From Rugamonas aquatica (GTDB lineage: Bacteria; Pseudomonadota; Gammaproteobacteria; Burkholderiales; Burkholderiaceae_D): 64,000 nt of DNA. The first letter of the stretch is position 1, and every line of letters begins with the position of its first letter. Location of the stretch: positions 186,001 to 250,000 of the forward strand of contig NZ_WHUG01000008.1 in NCBI RefSeq assembly GCF_009380215.1. The letters are read 5' to 3'. The translations under genes were made by a program, and so were the position numbers. Shown here piece by piece: positions 57,662-64,000 of this stretch. The notes under the pieces are model-generated. The model searched no databases. It was not told the DNA's origin and saw only the letters and a list, made by a program, of their open reading frames with translations.

Positions 57662-58972
57662 ATGGTCCAACGCATCCCGGAGCCGTCCGATCTGGAGCCG
57701 ATCGAACGCGCCAGCAAGGACGAGCTGCAAGCACTGCAACTGCAACGCATGAAATGGTCGCTTAAGCACGCCTACGACAACGTGCCGCACTACCGCGCCG
57801 CCTTCGACGCCGCCGGTGTCCATCCCGACGACCTGCATACGCTGGCCGACCTGGCCAAGTTCCCCTTCACCGGCAAGAAGGAGCTGCGCGACAACTACCC
57901 CTTCGGCATGTTCGCCGTGCCTCAGGACCGCGTGGTGCGCGTGCACGCCTCCAGCGGAACCACCGGCAAGCCGACCGTGGTGGGCTACACGCAGAACGAC
58001 ATCGACACCTGGGCCAACGTGGTGGCGCGCTCGATCCGCGCCGCGGGTGGCCGCCGTGGCGACATGGTCCACATCTCCTACGGCTACGGCCTGTTCACCG
58101 GCGGCCTCGGTGCGCACTACGGCGCCGAGCGTTTGGGCTGCACGGTGATCCCGATGTCGGGCGGCCAGACCGAAAAGCAGGTGCAGCTGATCCAGGACTT
58201 CAAGCCGTCCATCATCATGGTCACGCCGTCGTACATGTTGAACATCATCGAGGAATTCCATCGCCAGGGCCTGGACCCTGCCGCCAGTTCGCTCAAGGTC
58301 GGCATCTTCGGCGCCGAGCCGTGGACTGATGCCATGCGCAAGGAAATCGAACAACGCGCTGGCATCGACGCGGTCGATATCTACGGCCTGTCCGAAGTGA
58401 TGGGGCCGGGCGTCGCCAGCGAGTGCATCGAGAGCAAGGATGGCCCGGTCATCTGGGAAGACCATTTCTACCCCGAGATCATCGACCCAGACACCGGCGA
58501 AGTGCTGCCCGACGGGGAAGAGGGCGAGCTGGTATTCACCTCGCTGAGCAAGGAAGCGCTGCCCATCATCCGCTACCGCACGCGTGACCTCACGCGGCTG
58601 CTGCCGGCCACGTCGCGCTCCATGCGCCGCATTGGCAAGATCACCGGCCGCTCGGACGACATGCTCATCATCCGCGGTGTGAACGTCTTCCCGACGCAGA
58701 TCGAAGAACTGATCTGCAAGATGCCGAAGCTGGCGCCGCAATACCAGCTGGTTATCTCGCGCGACGGCCATCTCGACAAGCTGGACGTGCTGGCTGAGCT
58801 GCGGCCCGAAACGCCTGCCAGCGAAACCGAGGCACTGGCACGCGAACTGGAACACCACATCAAAACCTATGTCGGCGTCACCACCAAGGTGCGCCTGCTG
58901 GCCCCCAACGGCATCGAGCGCACATTGACGGGCAAGGCCCGCCGTGTGGTGGACCAGCGCCCTAAAACTTAA
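57662..58972 (+). CDS. paaK: PaaK, phenylacetate-CoA ligase
   Basis: PaaK activates phenylacetate with ATP and CoA to phenylacetyl-CoA, the entry step. The 436-residue ANL-superfamily ligase has the phosphate loop HASSGTTGKPTVVGYT, IFGAEPWTDAMRKEIE, IYGLSEVMGPGVASEC, and the C-terminal lid with RSDDMLIIRGVNVFPTQIE. The product is also the effector that should release PaaX. A GAGGAGA ribosome site precedes the ATG. Confidence 0.97.
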   Translation: MVQRIPEPSDLEPIERASKDELQALQLQRMKWSLKHAYDNVPHYRAAFDAAGVHPDDLHTLADLAKFPFTGKKELRDNYPFGMFAVPQDRVVRVHASSGTTGKPTVVGYTQNDIDTWANVVARSIRAAGGRRGDMVHISYGYGLFTGGLGAHYGAERLGCTVIPMSGGQTEKQVQLIQDFKPSIIMVTPSYMLNIIEEFHRQGLDPAASSLKVGIFGAEPWTDAMRKEIEQRAGIDAVDIYGLSEVMGPGVASECIESKDGPVIWEDHFYPEIIDPDTGEVLPDGEEGELVFTSLSKEALPIIRYRTRDLTRLLPATSRSMRRIGKITGRSDDMLIIRGVNVFPTQIEELICKMPKLAPQYQLVISRDGHLDKLDVLAELRPETPASETEALARELEHHIKTYVGVTTKVRLLAPNGIERTLTGKARRVVDQRPKT

Positions 58973-58981
58973 GGAGATTCC

Positions 58982-60187
58982 GTGAACGACGCTTTCATCT
59001 GTGACGCCATCCGCACCCCATTCGGCCGCTACGGCGGAGCCCTCGGCGGCGTGCGCGCCGACGACCTGGCAGCGCTGCCCATCGCCGCGCTGATCGCCCG
59101 CAATCCCGGCGTGGACTGGGCCAAGGTCGATGACGTCTATTACGGCTGCGCCAACGGCGCCGGTGAAGACAACCGCAACGTCGGCCGCATGGCGGCGCTG
59201 CTGGCCGGCCTGCCGGTCGATGTACCCGCCAACACCATCAACCGCCTGTGCGGCTCCAGCCTGGACGCCGTCGGCATCGCCGCGCGCTCCATCAAGGCCG
59301 GCGAAGCGCAGCTGGTGATAGCAGGCGGCGTTGAAAGCATGACCCGCGCTCCCTTCGTCATGGGTAAGGCCGACAGCGCGTTCTCGCGTGCCGCCAAGAT
59401 CGAGGACACCACCATCGGCTGGCGCTTCGTCAACCCGCTGATGAAGGCCAAGTACGGCATCGACAGCATGCCGGAGACGGCCGAAAACGTCGCCCAGGAA
59501 TTCGGCATCAGTCGCGCCGACCAGGATGCGTTCGCGGTGCGCAGCCAGCAGCGCTGGGCCACCGCCCATGCGGCCGGCGTGTTCAAGGATGAAATCGTGC
59601 CGGTCACGTTGGTGCAAAAAAAAGGCGATCCGAAGATCGTCGATACCGACGAGCATCCGCGTCCGGACACCACGGTCGAGATGCTGGCCAAGCTGAAAGG
59701 CGTGGTCAAGCCGGATGGCAGCGTCACCGCCGGTAACGCCTCGGGCGTCAACGACGGCGCGTGCGCGATCCTGCTGGCGTCTGCCGCCGCCGCCGAGCAG
59801 TACGGCCTGCGCAAGCGCGCCCGCGTGCTGGGCATGGCCACCGCCGGCCTGGCGCCGCGCATCATGGGCTTCGGTCCATCGCCGGCGTCGAAGAAGGTGC
59901 TGGCGCAGGTCGGCCTGAGCATCGAGCAGATGGACGTGATCGAATTGAATGAAGCCTTTGCGGCACAGGGCCTGGCCGTCACGCGTGATCTCGGCCTGGC
60001 CGACGACGCGGCGCACGTCAACCCGAACGGCGGCGCCATCGCCATCGGCCATCCGCTGGGCGCATCCGGCGCGCGGCTGGTGCTGGCGGCGCTGAACCAG
60101 TTGGAGCGTACCGGCGGCCGCTACGCGCTGTGCACCATGTGCATCGGCGTCGGCCAGGGCATCGCCCTCGTCATCGAACGCGTGTAA
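58982..60187 (+). CDS. paaJ: PaaJ, 3-oxoadipyl-CoA/3-oxo-5,6-dehydrosuberyl-CoA thiolase
   Basis: PaaJ cleaves 3-oxoadipyl-CoA to succinyl-CoA and acetyl-CoA and also an earlier C8 intermediate. The 401-residue thiolase has the acylated cysteine in INRLCGSSLDAVG (Cys90), the histidine region IELNEAFAAQGLAVT, NPNGGAIAIGHPLGASGAR and the C-terminal cysteine in ALCTMCIGVGQG. The start is GTG at 58982, preceded by AAGGAGA. It could alternatively be named pcaF for the beta-ketoadipate pathway, but the context favours paaJ. Confidence 0.94.
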   Translation: MNDAFICDAIRTPFGRYGGALGGVRADDLAALPIAALIARNPGVDWAKVDDVYYGCANGAGEDNRNVGRMAALLAGLPVDVPANTINRLCGSSLDAVGIAARSIKAGEAQLVIAGGVESMTRAPFVMGKADSAFSRAAKIEDTTIGWRFVNPLMKAKYGIDSMPETAENVAQEFGISRADQDAFAVRSQQRWATAHAAGVFKDEIVPVTLVQKKGDPKIVDTDEHPRPDTTVEMLAKLKGVVKPDGSVTAGNASGVNDGACAILLASAAAAEQYGLRKRARVLGMATAGLAPRIMGFGPSPASKKVLAQVGLSIEQMDVIELNEAFAAQGLAVTRDLGLADDAAHVNPNGGAIAIGHPLGASGARLVLAALNQLERTGGRYALCTMCIGVGQGIALVIERV

Positions 60188-60199
60188 GCGGGCACCATC

Positions 60200-60811
60200 A
60201 TGGTCAAGGTCTACGAAATCAACGGCGTCACCCCGGTGGTCCACCCGACCGCCTACGTGCATCCCAGCGCGGTGCTGATCGGCGACGTCATCGTCGGCCC
60301 GCGCTGCTATATCGGTCCGCTGGCCGCGCTGCGCGGCGACTTCGGCCGGCTGATCCTGGAAGAGGGCGCGAACCTGCAAGACACCTGCGTCATGCACGGC
60401 TTCCCCGGCGCCGACACGGTGGTCGAACGCGACGGCCATATCGGCCATGGCGCGGTGCTGCACGGCTGCCGCATTGGCCGCAACGCGCTGGTCGGCATGA
60501 ACAGCGTGGTGATGGACAACGCCGTCATCGGCGCCGACAGCATCGTCGCCGCGATGAGCTTCGTCCGCGCCGGCATGGAAGTACCGCCGCGCAGTCTGGT
60601 GGTCGGCACGCCGGCCAAGGTGGCGCGCGAACTGCGCGACGACGAGATCAAATGGAAGACCGAGGGCACCGGCCAGTATCAGGAACTGGCGGTGCGCTCC
60701 ATGAACACCATGCGCGAAGTGGAAGCGCTGACCGCAGTGGAACCGGACCGCAAGCGCGTCGAGTGGGAAAGCTCGCTGCCGCTGCACCTGCATAAAAACG
60801 CCCAAGCATAA
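60200..60811 (+). CDS. paaY: PaaY, hexapeptide-repeat thioesterase
   Basis: PaaY is a left-handed beta-helix protein of the gamma-carbonic anhydrase fold. In the paa pathway it has been reported to remove 2-hydroxycyclohepta-1,4,6-triene-1-formyl-CoA, a dead-end product. The 203-residue protein has the repeat pattern AVLIGDVIVGPRCYIGPLA, ALRGDFGRLILEEGANLQD, HIGHGAVLHGCRIGRNALVG, with metal-binding histidines in MHGFPG and HIGHG. It lies between paaJ and paaZ; in E. coli it is with paaX. Confidence 0.94.
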   Translation: MVKVYEINGVTPVVHPTAYVHPSAVLIGDVIVGPRCYIGPLAALRGDFGRLILEEGANLQDTCVMHGFPGADTVVERDGHIGHGAVLHGCRIGRNALVGMNSVVMDNAVIGADSIVAAMSFVRAGMEVPPRSLVVGTPAKVARELRDDEIKWKTEGTGQYQELAVRSMNTMREVEALTAVEPDRKRVEWESSLPLHLHKNAQA

Positions 60812-60831
60812 CGAATCGAACGGAGATAAAG

Positions 60832-62877
60832 ATGGCATCAACCCTGCAAAGCTGGATCGGCGGCCGATGGATAGGCGCCGAAGCATCGGCGCCGCTTCAC
60901 AGCGCCTTGAACAACTCGGTGATCTACCACACCCACGCCGAGAAGATCGACTTCGACGAAGCCGTCACCTACGCCCGCAAGACCGGCGTGCCGGCGCTGA
61001 TGAAGCTGGACTTCCAGCAGCGCGCCGCGCGCCTGAAGGCGCTGGCGTTGTACCTGGCCAGCCGCAAGGAAGAGCTGTACGCGATCTCGCACCTGACCGG
61101 CGCCACCCGCGCCGACAGCTGGGTCGACATCGAAGGCGGCACCGGCACGCTGTTCGCTTACGCCAGCATGGGCAGCCGCGAGCTGCCGTCGTCCAACGTG
61201 CTGCACGAAGGCCCGGCCATGGCGCTGGGTAAGAACGGCGGCTTCTCCGGCACCCACATCCTGGTGCCGCGCGGCGGTCTGGCGGTGCACATCAACGCCT
61301 TCAACTTCCCGATCTGGGGCCTGCTGGAGAAGTTCGCCCCCAGCTTCCTGGCCGCCATGCCATGCATCGGCAAGCCGGCATCCGCCACCAGCTACCTGAC
61401 TGAAGCCGTGGTACGCATGATGCACGATTCCGGCCTGCTGCCGGAAGGCGCGCTGCAACTGGTCATCGGCAGTACCGGCGACCTGTTGGACCGCCTGGGC
61501 GGCGCCGACGTCGTCACCTTCACCGGTTCCGCCGACACCGCCGCCAAGCTGCGCACCAACCGCAACCTGATCGCCAACTCGGTGCCGTTCACCGCCGAAG
61601 CGGACTCGCTCAACTGCGCCATCCTGGCGCCGGATGTCACGCCGGATGATGTCGAATTCGACCTGTTCGTCAAGGAGGTGGCGCGCGAGATGACCGGCAA
61701 GGCCGGCCAGAAATGCACTGCCATCCGCCGCATCATCGTGCCGGAAAATATGGTGGACGCCGTCGGCACGCGCCTGCGCGAGCGCCTGGCCAAGGTCAGC
61801 GTCGGCGATCCGTCGGTGGAGGGCGTGCGCATGGGCGCGCTGGCCTCCAAGGACCAGCAGCGCGATGTGGCGGAGCGGGTCGAACTGCTCGCGCGCGGCA
61901 ACGAGGTGCTGTTCAGTGAGCGCGACGGCTTCAAGCTGATTGGCGACGGCGTCGCCAACGGCTCCTTCTTCTCGCCGACGCTGCTGCTGTGCCGCGACGG
62001 CATGCGCAACGACGCCGTGCACGACATCGAAGCCTTCGGCCCGGTCAGCACCATCATCAGCTACAACGGCATCGACGAAGCGCTGGCCCTGGCCGCGCGC
62101 GGCAAAGGCTCGCTGGTCTCAACGCTGGTGACGAAGGATCCGGCCACCGCCGCCTACGCGGTGCCGATGGCGGCCGCCTCGCATGGCCGCGTGCTGATAC
62201 TGGAGCGCGAAGCTTCGGTCGACTCCACCGGCCACGGCTCGCCGCTGCCGCAGCTGAAGCACGGCGGCCCTGGCCGCGCAGGCGGTGGCGAAGAACTGGG
62301 CGGTATCCGCGCGGTGCGCCACTTCCTGCAACGCGCTGCGGTACAAGGCTCGCCGACGATGCTGGCCGCCGTCACCGGCGAGTACGTGCGCGGCGCCAAG
62401 GTGCAGGAAAGTGAAGTGCACCCGTTCCGCCGCTACTTCGAGGACCTGAAGATGGGCGACTCGCTGCTGACGCACCGCCGCACCGTGACCGAGGCGGACA
62501 TCGTCAACTTCGGCGGCGTCTCCGGCGACTACTTCTACATGCACTTCGACGATATCGCCGCCAAGGACACGCAGTTCGGCAAGCGCATCGCGCACGGCTA
62601 CTTCGTGCTGTCGGCAGCGGCGGGGCTGTTCGTCTCGCCGGCGCCTGGTCCGGTGCTGGCCAACTACGGCCTGGACAACCTGCGTTTCATCACGCCGGTG
62701 GCCATCGGCGACACCATCCGCGCGCGCCTGACCTGCAAGCGCAAAGTGGACCGCAACCGCACCGACGACAAAGGCGTCGGCCAGGGCGTGGTCGCGTGGG
62801 ATGTGCAAGTGACCAACCAGAACGACGAACTGGTGGCCAGCTACGACATCCTGACGCTGGTGATGAAGCGCGCCTGA
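60832..62877 (+). CDS. paaZ: PaaZ, bifunctional oxepin-CoA hydrolase / semialdehyde dehydrogenase
   Basis: PaaZ opens oxepin-CoA and oxidises the resulting aldehyde, preventing a toxic dead-end. The 681-residue protein has an N-terminal aldehyde dehydrogenase (about 1-520) with catalytic Cys295 in GKAGQKCTAIRR, followed by a C-terminal MaoC-type (R)-hydratase (about 535-681) with the Asp/His block YMHFDDIAAKDTQFGKRIAHGYFVLS. Both active sites are intact. It is the last gene of the cluster; the next gene converges after 16 bases, with no terminator seen. Confidence 0.96.
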   Translation: MASTLQSWIGGRWIGAEASAPLHSALNNSVIYHTHAEKIDFDEAVTYARKTGVPALMKLDFQQRAARLKALALYLASRKEELYAISHLTGATRADSWVDIEGGTGTLFAYASMGSRELPSSNVLHEGPAMALGKNGGFSGTHILVPRGGLAVHINAFNFPIWGLLEKFAPSFLAAMPCIGKPASATSYLTEAVVRMMHDSGLLPEGALQLVIGSTGDLLDRLGGADVVTFTGSADTAAKLRTNRNLIANSVPFTAEADSLNCAILAPDVTPDDVEFDLFVKEVAREMTGKAGQKCTAIRRIIVPENMVDAVGTRLRERLAKVSVGDPSVEGVRMGALASKDQQRDVAERVELLARGNEVLFSERDGFKLIGDGVANGSFFSPTLLLCRDGMRNDAVHDIEAFGPVSTIISYNGIDEALALAARGKGSLVSTLVTKDPATAAYAVPMAAASHGRVLILEREASVDSTGHGSPLPQLKHGGPGRAGGGEELGGIRAVRHFLQRAAVQGSPTMLAAVTGEYVRGAKVQESEVHPFRRYFEDLKMGDSLLTHRRTVTEADIVNFGGVSGDYFYMHFDDIAAKDTQFGKRIAHGYFVLSAAAGLFVSPAPGPVLANYGLDNLRFITPVAIGDTIRARLTCKRKVDRNRTDDKGVGQGVVAWDVQVTNQNDELVASYDILTLVMKRA

Positions 62878-62893
62878 AAGCTGTCGCTGGCGG

Positions 62894-63406
62894 TTACTGG
62901 TTCGCCGGTTCCAGCGCCGCCAGCAGTTTAATCAGTCCGCTGTCCAGCAGCGCGAGTTCTGCTGGGTTCAGGGGCGACAGTATCTCGCGTTCGTTGTCGA
63001 CGTGCGCGGCCACCGCGCGCTCGATCAGTTCCAGCCCGGCCGGGGTTAGCCGCACCAGCAGGCTGCGGGCGTCGGCGGGGTTGGGCATCCGCTCGACCAA
63101 CGCGCTCGCCTCCAGCCGCTGCAGCCGGTGAGTCATCGTGCCGGAGGTGATCATCATCGCCGAAAACAGCGCGGTCGGCGCCAGGCAGTAGGGCGCACCG
63201 GAGCGCCTGAGCGTCGCCAGCACATCGAATTCCCACGCACCCATTCCAAATTCGGCAAAGGTCGCGTCCAGCCTGCGTTGCAGCAGCGCGGCGCAGCGCT
63301 TCAGCCGTCCTATCGTCGCCATGCTCGCCACGTCCAGGTCGGGACGCTCCCGGCGCCATTGCGCCACGATGGTGTCCACGGCATCCATCGCTCTTTCATT
63401 CGACAT
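62894..63406 (-). CDS. MarR-family regulator
   Basis: A 170-residue MarR protein. The winged helix is visible in FGMGAWEFDVLATLRRSGAPYCLAPTALF, MITSGTMTHRLQRLEASALVER, and the wing NPADARSLLVRLTPAGLELIE. GGAG precedes the ATG at 63406 by six bases. It diverges from an EamA exporter, with two palindromic operator-like sites between them, the classic arrangement for MarR control of an efflux pump. The effector is unknown; a link to phenylacetate is not indicated. Confidence 0.88.
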   Translation of the reverse strand: MSNERAMDAVDTIVAQWRRERPDLDVASMATIGRLKRCAALLQRRLDATFAEFGMGAWEFDVLATLRRSGAPYCLAPTALFSAMMITSGTMTHRLQRLEASALVERMPNPADARSLLVRLTPAGLELIERAVAAHVDNEREILSPLNPAELALLDSGLIKLLAALEPANQ

Positions 63407-63421
63407 CGCACACTCCAATTT

Positions 63422-63477
63422 ATCTTGACATCAAGATTGTTTTTGATCAGACTTCCATTTTATCTTGAAGTCGAGAC
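63422..63477. promoter_or_regulatory. Two MarR-type operator sites
   Basis: Site 1 (63422-63437) is the perfect palindrome ATCTTGA-CA-TCAAGAT. Site 2 (63462-63477) reads ATCTTGA-AG-TCGAGAC, with one perfect and one partly matching arm. Their centres are 40 bases apart, about four helical turns. Site 2 is just before the EamA start, so binding would block that gene and probably marR itself. Confidence 0.7.
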
Positions 63478-63484
63478 AAATGCC

Positions 63485-64000
63485 ATGAGCGAGAAAAGCA
63501 CGACATCGTCCCTGATCACCACGCTGACCACCGCGCTGGCGCCGGCCATCTGGGGATCGACCTATATCGTCACTACCCAGCTGCTGCCGCCGGACCGGCC
63601 TTTCATCGCGGCGCTGCTGCGCACCCTGCCGGCCGGCGTGCTGCTGCTGATTTTTGTTGGACGCCTGCCGCCGCGCGCCGAATGGGGGCGGCTGGTGGTC
63701 CTGTCGGCGTTGAATATCGGCTTTTTCCAGGCGCTGTTGTTCATCGCGGCCTACCGCCTGCCCGGTGGCTTGGCGGCGGTGGTCGGCGCGATCCAGCCCC
63801 TGCTGGTCATGGGCCTGGCCTGGCTGCTGGAGCGGCGTCCGCCGGCGCGGCTGGCCGTGGGCGCCGGCGTGATGGGCGTGCTGGGGATGGCGGTGCTGCT
63901 GCTCTCGCCCGGCGCGGCCTGGGACGCGGCCGGCATCGTGGCGGCGCTGGCCGGTGCGGCCTGCATGGCGGCCGGCACTTATCTGACGCGCCGCTGGCGC
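63485..64000 (+). CDS. EamA-family exporter (C-terminus beyond window)
   Basis: The first 172 codons of a DMT/EamA transporter. The start has the motif TTALAPAIWGSTYIVTTQLLP, the first-helix signature, followed by at least four more hydrophobic helices (VVLSALNIGFFQALLFIAAY; GGLAAVVGAIQPLLVMGLAWLL). It is the likely target of the divergent MarR protein. The substrate is unknown. Truncation is due to the window edge, not a mutation. Confidence 0.87.
   Translation, partial: MSEKSTTSSLITTLTTALAPAIWGSTYIVTTQLLPPDRPFIAALLRTLPAGVLLLIFVGRLPPRAEWGRLVVLSALNIGFFQALLFIAAYRLPGGLAAVVGAIQPLLVMGLAWLLERRPPARLAVGAGVMGVLGMAVLLLSPGAAWDAAGIVAALAGAACMAAGTYLTRRWR

Noticed and set aside
57614..60886. 1090-codon minus-strand open frame across paaI-paaZ
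   Set aside because: Antisense of four well-recognised paa genes; no family similarity and no ribosome site.

Overview
The window is high-GC, gene-dense DNA from a betaproteobacterium. The gene content (hutUHGFDI, a complete aerobic phenylacetate cluster, DUF2863, darP/yjgA, secreted lipoproteins with BACON-like or NHL repeats) fits the Oxalobacteraceae, most likely a Massilia/Duganella relative. That placement is an inference from gene content; no rRNA or tRNA gene was seen. Nearly all the sequence is coding. The only stretch over 300 bases without an intact gene is 7390-8415, which holds a decayed ATP-binding (AlbA_2/schlafen-type) pseudogene and the hut promoter. I saw no CRISPR array, prophage or complete insertion sequence.

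Layout. 1-3.8 kb: the edge-truncated start of an NMT1/THI5-like periplasmic protein, the histidine-utilisation repressor HutC, and an ada operon in which a 2-oxoglutarate/Fe(II) oxygenase takes the place alkB has in E. coli. 3.8-8.2 kb: MsbA, a secreted amidohydrolase and the pseudogene. 8.3-15.7 kb: the hutUHGFDI operon (five-step histidine to glutamate pathway through HutF and HutG), with a HutC-type palindrome between its -35 and -10 elements. 15.7-25.4 kb: a large zinc metalloprotease, a fused osmolyte-type ABC binding protein/permease preceded by a hairpin that hides its ribosome site, a 58-residue protein behind a perfect FNR-type box, and scattered housekeeping enzymes. 25.4-34.4 kb: two lipoproteins, DUF2863 and HDOD proteins, a methylpurine glycosylase, and a chemoreceptor paired with a secreted Cache protein. 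34.6-38.3 kb: a three-gene cassette (KamA-type radical SAM enzyme, MFS transporter, prolyl-4-hydroxylase-like oxygenase) preceded by a short leucine-rich leader ORF. 38.3-49.8 kb: assorted hydrolases, an aminotransferase, MogA, DarP, PmbA, lipoproteins, an M14 carboxypeptidase and a DUF4160/DUF2442 pair. 49.8-62.9 kb: divergent paaX and paaABCDEGHIKJYZ, covering phenylacetate activation, ring epoxidation, ring opening and beta-oxidation, without paaF. 62.9-64 kb: a MarR regulator divergent from an edge-truncated EamA exporter, with two operator-like palindromes between them.

The two large catabolic operons each carry a visible operator of the kind their linked regulator should bind: HutC for hut and PaaX for paa. 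Three DNA base repair functions (Ada, a deoxyinosine/UDG-superfamily glycosylase and a methylpurine glycosylase) are spread through the first half. Convergent genes end within a few bases of each other or overlap; four such pairs share a palindromic TTAA or CTAG stop. The most unusual features are the SD-hiding hairpin before the osmolyte transporter, the REP-like palindrome translated inside paaD, the leader ORF before the KamA cassette, and the small protein behind the FNR-type box.
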